The notes below the pieces were generated by a model. It was not told where the DNA came from. It searched no databases and saw nothing but the letters and a program-made list of their open reading frames with translations. Source: Rhizobium pisi (GTDB lineage Bacteria; Pseudomonadota; Alphaproteobacteria; Rhizobiales; Rhizobiaceae). Taken from it: a DNA stretch of 64,000 nucleotides. Location of the stretch: NCBI RefSeq assembly GCF_003938655.1, contig NZ_RJJT01000001.1, positions 62,001 to 126,000 on the forward strand, read 5' to 3'. The translations under genes and the position numbers were made by a program. Positions 27,371 through 34,929 of this stretch are shown piece by piece; the stretch's first letter is position 1; each line of letters starts with the position of its first letter.

Positions 27371-29030
27371 AGCCAAGCCGGATATAGGGCACGTCCTTCT
27401 TCGCGACCTCATCCAGCGCCTCCTCGTAACCGGCATCGGCATACCGCATGACGCCGAGTGCCGTATCGTTGGTCAGCGCATGGTCGAGCCGTTCGTCGGC
27501 GTTATCGGTGCCGTCGGCGATGACGGTGACGCCGCAGCTCGTCATGTAGCCGGCATAGCCGCCGCCGCCGGAATGGACGACGACGAGATCGGCCATCGAG
27601 GAGCAGAGCATCATCGCATCGATCAGCGGCCAGTCGGCAATCGCGTCGGAGCCGTCCTTCATCCGCTCGGTCATGATGTTGGGATGCGCCATGGCGCCGG
27701 CGTCGAGATGATCGCGGGAGAAGGCGACCGGGCCTTTGAGCGTGCCGTCTGCGACCAGCGCGTTGACACGTCGGGCCAGCGCTGTGCGTTCGCCATGGCC
27801 GAGCCAGGCGATGCGTGCCGGCAGCCCCTCGAAGGGCACGTGTTCGCGCGCCAGCCGGATCCAGTTGGTGATGATCTTGTTGTCGGGGAACATCTCAAGC
27901 AGCAGGTCGTCGATGCGGGCGATATCGCTCTCCTCGCCCGACAGCGCCATCCAGCGGAACGGGCCGATCGCCCGGGCGAACAACGGCCTCAAATAGGCTT
28001 CGGTGAAGATCGGGATATCGAAGGCATTGGCGACGCCGCCTTCGCGGGCCTGCGTGCGGATCAGATTGCCGTTGTCGAAGACTTCGGAACCCTTCTTCTG
28101 GAATTCCAGCATTGCCGTCACATGTTCGACGATCGAGGCGCGGCTTGCCGCCATCAATTGTCCCTGGCCGTCGTCCCGCAGACCCTTGACCTGGTCGAGG
28201 TTCATGCCCTTCGGCACGTAGCCATAGACGAGATCGTGCGCCGAAGTCTGGTCGGTGACGATGTCGGGTACGATCCCGCGTCGCGCAATCTCGGGATAGA
28301 CCTCCGCCGCATTGCCGACGAGGCCGACGGAAAGCGCCCGCTTTTCCTTCACCGCGGCGCCGATCATTTCAAGCGCGGTGTCGAGATCGGGTGCGATCTC
28401 CTGGAGATAGCCGATCTGCTGGCGCTTACGCGCCCGCTCCGGGTCGATGTCGACGCAAAGGATGGCGGCCCCCGCCATGCGGCCGGCGAGCGGCTGCGCT
28501 CCGCCCATGCCGCCGAGGCCGGCCGTCAGCACGAACCTGCCGCGGAGGTCGCCGCCGAAGCGACGCTCGGCGATACGCATGAAGATCTCGTAGGTGCCCT
28601 GGATGACGCCCTGGCTGCCGATATATTGCCAGGCGCCGGCAGTCAGTCCGCCCCAGCAGATCAGTCCCTTGCGCTGCAACTCGTAGAACACCTCGGCCTT
28701 TGCCCATTGCCCGACGATATTGCAGTTTGCCATGATGACGAGCGGCGCCTTGGCATGGGTCCGCACCAGCCCGATCGGCTTGCCGGACTGGATGAGCAGC
28801 GTCTGATCTTCTTCCATCTCGGTCAGTGCCTTGACGATGCCCTCATGCGCCGCCCAGTTCCGGGCCGCCTTGCCGAGCGCGGCATAGACCACGAGATTGT
28901 CAGGATCTTCACCGACCGACAGCACGTTTTCCAGAAGCCGCAGCAGCGCCTCCTGCCGCCAGCCCTTGGCGCGCAGCTCCGGTCCGCCGGGGATGGGAAA
29001 TTTCGGATGACGCGGATTGGCCTTCGGCAT
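27369..29030 (-). CDS. Urocanase-family hydratase, probable thiourocanate hydratase
   Basis: A 553-residue NAD-dependent urocanase homologue with conserved blocks LVVYAALGKAARNW (Tyr49), QSGKPIGLVRTH, TAGLGGMGGAQPLA and VTDQTSAHD. It differs from true HutU at the active site. The cysteine expected in PARICW (Cys410 in Pseudomonas, by recall) is Ala408 (PARIAWLGHG), and the usual LHHGGGVGMG is VHSGGGGYAG. It is last in an operon with a MIO-less HutH homologue, a DUF917 protein and hydantoin/carbamoyl hydrolases. From context I infer hydration of thiourocanate to the thiohydantoin propionate rather than histidine catabolism. Automatic annotation would call it hutU. Confidence 0.8.
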   Translation of the reverse strand: MPKANPRHPKFPIPGGPELRAKGWRQEALLRLLENVLSVGEDPDNLVVYAALGKAARNWAAHEGIVKALTEMEEDQTLLIQSGKPIGLVRTHAKAPLVIMANCNIVGQWAKAEVFYELQRKGLICWGGLTAGAWQYIGSQGVIQGTYEIFMRIAERRFGGDLRGRFVLTAGLGGMGGAQPLAGRMAGAAILCVDIDPERARKRQQIGYLQEIAPDLDTALEMIGAAVKEKRALSVGLVGNAAEVYPEIARRGIVPDIVTDQTSAHDLVYGYVPKGMNLDQVKGLRDDGQGQLMAASRASIVEHVTAMLEFQKKGSEVFDNGNLIRTQAREGGVANAFDIPIFTEAYLRPLFARAIGPFRWMALSGEESDIARIDDLLLEMFPDNKIITNWIRLAREHVPFEGLPARIAWLGHGERTALARRVNALVADGTLKGPVAFSRDHLDAGAMAHPNIMTERMKDGSDAIADWPLIDAMMLCSSMADLVVVHSGGGGYAGYMTSCGVTVIADGTDNADERLDHALTNDTALGVMRYADAGYEEALDEVAKKDVPYIRLG

Positions 29031-29053
29031 GGGATATCCTCCTCGATCTCTCG

Positions 29054-29383
29054 TTATTTTGCCGGCAGGCTTTCCACATGAGCGAGCGCAGCATCAAGCA
29101 AGCGCCGTCTCAGGGCGTCGTCGCCGTAAACCTCGGCATTGGCCCGCACCCAGCCATGCATGACACGTTCGCCTGATAGCATCTGGATCACGCCCGGCAG
29201 CGCCAGCGCCCAGCCATCATTGCCCTTGCCGAGACGGACCAGCATGCCGTCATTGCGCGCGCCGCAGAGAAGGTTGCCATTCAGCATGAAAGCCCAGCCG
29301 CCGAACATGGATTTCTCGGCAAGGCCTGGCCGGTCGCCGAGTTCTTCGCGCAGCAGTTCTTCGAGACCGTGATCGCGCGCCAT
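29054..29383 (-). CDS. TfoX N-terminal domain protein
   Basis: A 109-residue protein with the TfoX/Sxy N-terminal fold (LAEKSMFGGWAFMLNGNLLCGAR, DGMLVRLG). It lacks the C-terminal TfoX domain, so it is not a competence regulator as such. It sits inside the putative ergothioneine operon, 3 bases after the DUF917 gene and 23 before the hydratase gene. Its role there is unknown; it may be an accessory or merely carried along. Confidence 0.88.
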   Translation of the reverse strand: MARDHGLEELLREELGDRPGLAEKSMFGGWAFMLNGNLLCGARNDGMLVRLGKGNDGWALALPGVIQMLSGERVMHGWVRANAEVYGDDALRRRLLDAALAHVESLPAK

Positions 29384-29386
29384 GGC

Positions 29387-30484
29387 TCAGGCCTTCGTTG
29401 CCAGCGCATAGCGTGCGATCTCGATCCCCATCGCCTTTTCGACGACGGGATAAACGGTCGGATCGAGCACGCTTGCCGAGAGCGGAATAATATCCATCGG
29501 CACATGCAGGATGAAGACATACATGCCTTCCCGGAGCTGGCCGACGCTGAGTGGCTCGCCCTCCTGGGAAAGCGTAGTGATCACGGCCGGGAAGGTCGCA
29601 AGCCGCCCGCCATCCGCATCGTCCACCGCCATGTATTCGTTCATCACATGCAGCATCACCGATTTTCCGCCCGAGCCGACGGTGATCGTGCCGATGTCGA
29701 AGGCTTCCTTGGTGTAGACGACCTCCTTCCGGGTGATGATGCCTTCGGCGAGGATATGTCCGCCCGTCGTCTTGCAGATCGCGTCGATAACGGCAGATCC
29801 GCCGCGCTTCTGCGCGGCGATGATCGCCTCGCCGAGCGTAAGCGCCATCGAGATGCCGCCGAGTGCTGCATGGCTGCGGACATAGGAGGCTCGGAGCGGA
29901 TTGCGGCAGCTGGCGATGAAGCCGCCGGATTGGTCGGCAGCGGCGCGCAGCACCGGCGAGATCTTCGCCGTCGCGCCCTTCACCACCAGTTCGATATAAC
30001 GGTTCTCCGCCCGATTACCGCCGACAGCCGTCTGGATCATCGGCTCGGGCGAACCGGCCATGCCGATCGATCCCATGTCGCCCGTGGGATGCGCGCGGAT
30101 ATCGCCGACCGCGTCGACCACTTTGGTGCCAAGGATCGCCGATGGCAGCCAGCCGTTCAGCGTCGAGGATTTGCCGTTCTGGCCGATGATCAGTCCGGAG
30201 AGTTTCTCGCCCAGCGCATCCTGTAGCAATTGCACGGCCTTCACATAGTCGATGCCCTGCATTTCCCAAGGGGTGGTGGAGGCCGGCGCGCCGATCGCGG
30301 CTGCGGTGGCGATCCACTCCTCGTCCCGCAACTCGTCGATCGACACCAATTCGGGCTTGCCGACATTGACGGCCGCAAGCCCAAGCATCCGTCCGTGATC
30401 GGCCCAGCCGCCGCCGCCGGCGGCATAGACGGAGCCGCCTTTAACCGCAGCTTCCACGTCTTTTTCAACTAGTATGCGTCCCAT
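29387..30484 (-). CDS. DUF917 protein, probable thiohydantoin desulfhydrase
   Basis: A 365-residue DUF917 protein: N-terminal YAAGGGGWADHGRMLGL, GQNGKSSTLNGWLPSAILGTKVVDAVGDIRAHPTGDMGS and the central ALTLGEAI block. DUF917 members are known as S-methyl-thiohydantoin desulfurases, and this enzyme type carries out the desulfurisation step of ergothioneine breakdown, converting the 2-thiohydantoin propionate to hydantoin propionate with loss of sulfide. The start at 30484 overlaps the M20 gene by 20 bases. The link to ergothioneine rests on the operon partners. Confidence 0.8.
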   Translation of the reverse strand: MGRILVEKDVEAAVKGGSVYAAGGGGWADHGRMLGLAAVNVGKPELVSIDELRDEEWIATAAAIGAPASTTPWEMQGIDYVKAVQLLQDALGEKLSGLIIGQNGKSSTLNGWLPSAILGTKVVDAVGDIRAHPTGDMGSIGMAGSPEPMIQTAVGGNRAENRYIELVVKGATAKISPVLRAAADQSGGFIASCRNPLRASYVRSHAALGGISMALTLGEAIIAAQKRGGSAVIDAICKTTGGHILAEGIITRKEVVYTKEAFDIGTITVGSGGKSVMLHVMNEYMAVDDADGGRLATFPAVITTLSQEGEPLSVGQLREGMYVFILHVPMDIIPLSASVLDPTVYPVVEKAMGIEIARYALATKA

Positions 30485-31745
30485 TCGGCGTCTCCCGGTT
30501 CGAGCTTTTGTCCATCTCGCGCACCGCCTCGAAAAGCACAGCGGCGCCGAGCGCGATATCGTCATTGTCAGCCCATTCATCGGCGGAATGGCTGCGGCCT
30601 TCCCGGCAGGGCACGAAGATCATCGCTGCCGGCGCCACCTTGGCGATCCAGGCCGTGTCGTGCCCCGCGCCGGAGGCCATCCGCCGATGTTTTGCGCCGA
30701 CACGCTCGCAGGCAGCCTCCAGGGTCGAGAGCAGCCCGGCATCGCCAGGCGTCGGCAGATTGTCTGAAACCCGGTTCGGCGGACGGATCGTGACGTCGCA
30801 GGCGGTGGCGAGCTTTTCGACATGGCCGTCGAGCCAGCGGCAGAAAGCGTCCATATCGGCGCGGATCTCGGCCCGCCCGTCGATCAGGAGCGCCACCTTC
30901 GACGGCACGACATTGGCGGCATTCGGCTCGATCCGGAATTCGCCCACCGTCGCCGCGAAGTGCCCCGGCGTTTTGGCCAGCTCGGCGGCGGCATTGCGGA
31001 TATCGAGCACCAGCTGCGATGCCGCCACCAGCGCATCCGCCCGCCGGTCCATCGGCGTCGTGCCGGCATGGTCGGCCCGCCCCTCGACAGTGATCTCGAT
31101 GCGGGTAATGCCTGAGATCGCGGTCACGATGCCGATATCCTCCTTCTCGGCTTCGAGCACCGGCCCCTGCTCGATATGAAGCTCGAGAAAGCCTGCGATA
31201 TCGGGTCTGTTTTGTTGCATCAGCACATCCGGTCGGCCGCCCACCTGCGCGATGCCCTCGGCCAGGTCGCGCCCGTCGCTGACGCGTGAAAGCCAGGCCT
31301 CCGGCAACTGCCCGGTCATGCCGCGGCTGCCGATGCAGGACACACCGAAGATGCTCACCTCCTCGGCAAGGAAGTCGACGATCTCAAGGTCGTGGTCGAG
31401 CTCGATGTTCTGATCACCAAGCGCGCGCGCCACTTCCAGCGCCGAAGTCACCCCGGCAATGCCGTCGAAGCGGCCGCCGTCCGGCACCGTGTCGGAATGC
31501 GAGCCGAGCATGATCGTGCCGAGCCACGGTTTGCGGCCCGTGCGCCGGCCGATCAGATTGCCGGCCGCATCGATCCGCGTTTCAAGCCCCGCCGCCTTCA
31601 TCCGCGCTTCGATATAGGCCCGGCCTTTCATAAAAAGCGGCGAGAAGGCCCGCCGCGTCCAGGGATGCCCCGGCTCGGTAATCCCGGCCAGCGCCTCGAT
31701 ATCCCCAGCGATCATGTCAGCATTGACGGGAAGATTGCGGCTCAT
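30465..31745 (-). CDS. M20 family N-carbamoyl amino acid amidohydrolase (probable N-carbamoylglutamate hydrolase)
   Basis: A 426-residue di-metal amidohydrolase of the allantoate/L-carbamoylase/beta-ureidopropionase group. Visible motifs are MLGSHSDTVPDGGRFDGIAGV (metal His and Asp), DFLAEEVSIFG (Glu pair), ELHIEQGPVLE, the lid-domain DHAGTTPMDRR and the C-terminal GAGHDTAWIA. The likely role here is removal of the carbamoyl group from N-carbamoylglutamate to give glutamate, CO2 and ammonia. Its start overlaps the hydantoinase stop by 4 bases. N-carbamoyl substrate specificity is inferred. Confidence 0.85.
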   Translation of the reverse strand: MSRNLPVNADMIAGDIEALAGITEPGHPWTRRAFSPLFMKGRAYIEARMKAAGLETRIDAAGNLIGRRTGRKPWLGTIMLGSHSDTVPDGGRFDGIAGVTSALEVARALGDQNIELDHDLEIVDFLAEEVSIFGVSCIGSRGMTGQLPEAWLSRVSDGRDLAEGIAQVGGRPDVLMQQNRPDIAGFLELHIEQGPVLEAEKEDIGIVTAISGITRIEITVEGRADHAGTTPMDRRADALVAASQLVLDIRNAAAELAKTPGHFAATVGEFRIEPNAANVVPSKVALLIDGRAEIRADMDAFCRWLDGHVEKLATACDVTIRPPNRVSDNLPTPGDAGLLSTLEAACERVGAKHRRMASGAGHDTAWIAKVAPAAMIFVPCREGRSHSADEWADNDDIALGAAVLFEAVREMDKSSNRETPNGTHTS

Positions 31746-33121
31746 GCGGTGGCTCCTGCAATGGCCTGCCGCGCCAGCGGCCGCACGAAACGACCGATGC
31801 CGGGCTCGGCCAGCACCTTTGCGCCTTGGGCGATCTTTTCGCCGCGCAGATAGGTGGCGGAAACGGTCCAAGGCAGGCGGATGCCGTTATAGGGGCTCCA
31901 GCCGACGACGTTGTTGCCACTCGCGGAGGCCTCATAGACGCTCTCGTGCGGCTCCAGCACGGTGATGTCGGCATCCCTACCCGGCGTCAGCGCCCCCTTG
32001 ATGTGGTCGAGCCGGAAATGCCGCGCCGGATTCTCCGCCATCAGCCTTGCTGCCCAGGTCAGCGGAATGCCGCGTTCGATGGCCCCCTTCACGAAAAGCG
32101 GCACCATCACCTCGAGGCCGGGAACACCGGATGCGTTGGCGAGCATATCGGGATTGGTTTTGCGGTTTTCTGACCAGCTGACATGATCGGTCGAGACCAG
32201 CCAGACATCGCCCTCGGCCACCTTTCGCCAGAGTCTCTCCACCTCGGCGCGCGGCCGTATGGGCGGATTGATCTTCGCCTTGCCGCCCAGTCGCTTCACG
32301 TCGCTTTCCTCGTCGAGCGTCAAATAATGGATGCAGCATTCGACAGTGGCCTCAAAACCGTCGCGGCGATAGGCGCGGGCGATATCGTAGCCGCGCCCGA
32401 GCGAGCAGTGCACCACATGCGAGGGGCAGCCGGTATTGGCGCCCGTCTCGAAGATCGTGTGCATGGCCAGGAGTTCGGTAATCGCAGGCCGCGACAGCCC
32501 GTGCGCCCGCCAGTCGGTGATGCCGCTCGCCTTCACCTGCTCCATATAGGTGCGCACCGCCTCGTCGTCCTCGTTATGGACGCCTGCTGTCAGCCCCGTC
32601 GGGGCGATCGCCGCGAAGCAGGCGTCGAGCAGGGCCGGCGGGATGCGCGGAAAACGCTTGGGATCGGTGCCGAAGGTCGAAAACTTGAAGGCCGCAACGC
32701 CCGCTTCCACCATTTCGCGGATCCGCGCCGCGCCTTCCTCCGGATCGACCGTGCCGTAAAGCGCAAAGTCGACGCGCGCCTGTGGGCTCGCATGGTCGAT
32801 CTTCCGCTTCACCGCCGCTGCCGAGCAGACGAGATTGCCCTCGTCGTAGGGCATGTCGACGATCGTTGTCACGCCGCCGGCCGCCGCCGAGCGCGTCGAC
32901 CAGATGAAATCCTCCTGGTCCTTCTGGGAGAGCGAATGTACCTGCGCGTCGATCGCCCCGGGCAGGATCAGCGCTTTGCCGAGCAGATGCCGTTCGCGCG
33001 CCGCAGGCGGCACGCCGAGGCCAGCTTCGGCGATCCTGCCGTCGCGCACGGCGACATAGCCCTGTTCGAGAATGCGGTCAGGCAGCACCACCGTGCCCTG
33101 CAGAACGAGATCGAAGTCCAT
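31742..33121 (-). CDS. Hydantoinase/dihydroorotase-like cyclic amidohydrolase
   Basis: A 459-residue TIM-barrel amidohydrolase of the dihydropyrimidinase/allantoinase group. The bridging lysine is in AAFKFSTFG, later ligands are VHNEDD, HVVHCS and VSTDHVSW. The first metal motif, usually DxHxH, reads DAQVH (Gln60, His62), so one metal ligand is replaced. In context it would open hydantoin-5-propionate to N-carbamoylglutamate. It is 19 bases after the lyase gene and overlaps the M20 gene. It could also be an allantoinase-like enzyme, but no allantoin genes are near. Confidence 0.82.
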   Translation of the reverse strand: MDFDLVLQGTVVLPDRILEQGYVAVRDGRIAEAGLGVPPAARERHLLGKALILPGAIDAQVHSLSQKDQEDFIWSTRSAAAGGVTTIVDMPYDEGNLVCSAAAVKRKIDHASPQARVDFALYGTVDPEEGAARIREMVEAGVAAFKFSTFGTDPKRFPRIPPALLDACFAAIAPTGLTAGVHNEDDEAVRTYMEQVKASGITDWRAHGLSRPAITELLAMHTIFETGANTGCPSHVVHCSLGRGYDIARAYRRDGFEATVECCIHYLTLDEESDVKRLGGKAKINPPIRPRAEVERLWRKVAEGDVWLVSTDHVSWSENRKTNPDMLANASGVPGLEVMVPLFVKGAIERGIPLTWAARLMAENPARHFRLDHIKGALTPGRDADITVLEPHESVYEASASGNNVVGWSPYNGIRLPWTVSATYLRGEKIAQGAKVLAEPGIGRFVRPLARQAIAGATA

Positions 33122-33140
33122 GCCGCTTCCTCCTGTAGAA

Positions 33141-34727
33141 TCAGATCGCTACCGGCTCGTGGCGGATGAGCCGCTCCTCGATGCGCTCCAGCGAGCCGAG
33201 CGCGAAAAAATCGTCGAAGGAGGCGATCGGAACCTGTTCGGTCAGTTTCGAGAGGAAGGCATCCGAACCGAGTTCCTCTTCGATTGCCTCCACCTCCGCC
33301 GAAAGCGGCCGGTCGACGGTATAGAAATCCGCATGTTTGCGCACGACCTCATAGAGCATGGCCGCCACGCCTTTGGGCTTGTCGCCCAGAATGTCGATCG
33401 CCTGGGCGGAGAGCAGGGCTTCGAGCGCGGCGAGGCGCTTCAATGCCCGCATCTGCCGGTCGAAGCGCTCGATGACGAGCGGCAGGAAGGCCGCCTCGTC
33501 CTCCAGCCCGGCCGCCACCACCAGCGACTGGGCGGAAACCGGATTGGACATCGACAACACGCGCGAGAAGATCTCGCCGGCAAGCTTGATGATCGGCCCG
33601 AAACCGGTGGCGATCCGTCCCGGCGGCACGAGATTGACCGGCAGGTCGCGCCGCTGGCCGTTACCGAGAATGACGCAGCGGTTGAAGGCGTTGCGCGCCG
33701 CATGCGCCATGCAGAGCGCTGCCGATTCGAGCAGGATCGTCACATCTAGTGGAAGAGAGCCGCCCGACGTCATCACCCGGCCTTCGACCACGACTGGATT
33801 GTCGTCCGAACGTCCGGTGGCGGCAAGGATCTTGTGGCCTGTTGACAGCAGATTTTCGATCACCGCGCCGAACACCTGGGCGATCATGCGCAGGCTGAGC
33901 GGATCCTGCACATGTGTCGCGACCGGCCAATCCCAGTCGTCGGAGGCATTGCAGAGCCACGCGCCGATCAACGCCTCGCGCGCCGTGCCGACATGCCGGA
34001 CCGCCTTCCAGGGATCGCGCGATGCGCCGAGTGCGCCGGCCGCCATCATGGCCGTCGCGAGCAGAACGCGGATCGAGGCCGCGGCGCTGCGCGTCGTTTC
34101 CGCGGCCGCCGCAAAGCTCACCGCGTTGACGCTGAGCGAGGCGAGGCTGTCGCGCGGCGCCATCCGCACCGGTTCCAGCCCAGCCGCCCGGAAGGCCTCG
34201 GCCGCCTGCATCCGGTTGCCGCGATAGATCGCTTCGCCGACGCCGGTCAGCACCGCGCCGATCTGACCCATGAGGCCGATATCGGCGCAGCCGATCGAGC
34301 CGGTGCGGCGCACGACCGGAATGAGATCGGCTTCGAGCATCCTCATATAGGCGTGGACCAGCTCCGGCGTGCAGCCGACCTGGCCGGTCAGCGCCGTATT
34401 GACGCGAATTGCCATGGCGTTGCGCACGACATTGCAGGAGAAGGGCGTGCCTGTGCCGAAATGATGGGCGCGCACGAGGCCGAGATTGAAGGTGTCGAGT
34501 TCGTCGGCCGACCATTCCACGTCCTTCATCGCGCCGACGCCGGTGGTCGCGCCGTAGACGGGCATGCCGGAAGCGATCGCATCCTCGACGATCTCGCGGG
34601 CGATCGCGATGCGGGCCATGCCGGTCGGCGAAGCTGAAATCGCCGCTTTGCCCGCACCGATCGTCACCATTTCGGCAAAACCGAGCGGTCGTCCGGAAAG
34701 TTCGATGCCGGGGCGTTCGTGCTGCAT
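33141..34727 (-). CDS. HutH-like lyase without MIO motif, probable ergothionase
   Basis: A 528-residue member of the aromatic amino acid lyase superfamily. The catalytic Tyr loop is kept (VYGATTGVG, Tyr58), as is the overall helical core. The Ala-Ser-Gly triad that cyclises into MIO is Cys147-Ala148-Asp149 (GSIGCADIGLMGQ), so no MIO can form. Ergothionase, which eliminates trimethylamine from ergothioneine, is a HutH relative that works without MIO because its leaving group is already cationic. First gene of the operon; start ATG 34727 follows AGGAG at 8 bases. Histidase activity is very unlikely; ergothionase is the best inference. Confidence 0.82.
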   Translation of the reverse strand: MQHERPGIELSGRPLGFAEMVTIGAGKAAISASPTGMARIAIAREIVEDAIASGMPVYGATTGVGAMKDVEWSADELDTFNLGLVRAHHFGTGTPFSCNVVRNAMAIRVNTALTGQVGCTPELVHAYMRMLEADLIPVVRRTGSIGCADIGLMGQIGAVLTGVGEAIYRGNRMQAAEAFRAAGLEPVRMAPRDSLASLSVNAVSFAAAAETTRSAAASIRVLLATAMMAAGALGASRDPWKAVRHVGTAREALIGAWLCNASDDWDWPVATHVQDPLSLRMIAQVFGAVIENLLSTGHKILAATGRSDDNPVVVEGRVMTSGGSLPLDVTILLESAALCMAHAARNAFNRCVILGNGQRRDLPVNLVPPGRIATGFGPIIKLAGEIFSRVLSMSNPVSAQSLVVAAGLEDEAAFLPLVIERFDRQMRALKRLAALEALLSAQAIDILGDKPKGVAAMLYEVVRKHADFYTVDRPLSAEVEAIEEELGSDAFLSKLTEQVPIASFDDFFALGSLERIEERLIRHEPVAI

Positions 34728-34738
34728 GTGCCTATCTC

Positions 34739-34852
34739 CTAGAACAGGATGACTTTAGGCCGGGTCGGCGCAAGATCTGAATCCTGTTCTAAATTAAAGA
34801 GTCAGAGCGCGATGTCGCCCGAAACCGCTCACGCTTTTTCGGCATCAAGCTC
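34739..34852. repeat. Dispersed intergenic repeat (RIME-like), copy A
   Basis: It begins AGAACAGGATGACTTTAGGC and ends in a CCCGAAA...TTTTCGGCATCAAGCTC hairpin. About 112 bases can be aligned over the whole length with the copy at 62298-62410. It matches in form the rhizobial intergenic mosaic elements. Its edge is about 12 bases from the first start codon of the putative ergothioneine operon, so it forms part of that leader. Confidence 0.75.
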
Positions 34853-34929
34853 CGAACGCGAGACTAAGCGAGCCCTCCCTCGCATGGGATATCCCAAATG
34901 TCGAACACTGCATGCTTTCGGCAAGCCGA

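Noticed and set aside
27369..34727. Reading the lyase and hydratase as hutH and hutU of histidine utilisation
   Set aside because: The lyase has no Ala-Ser-Gly triad, the hydratase lacks the urocanase cysteine, hutI/hutG/hutF are absent and DUF917, hydantoinase and carbamoylase genes fill the operon instead.
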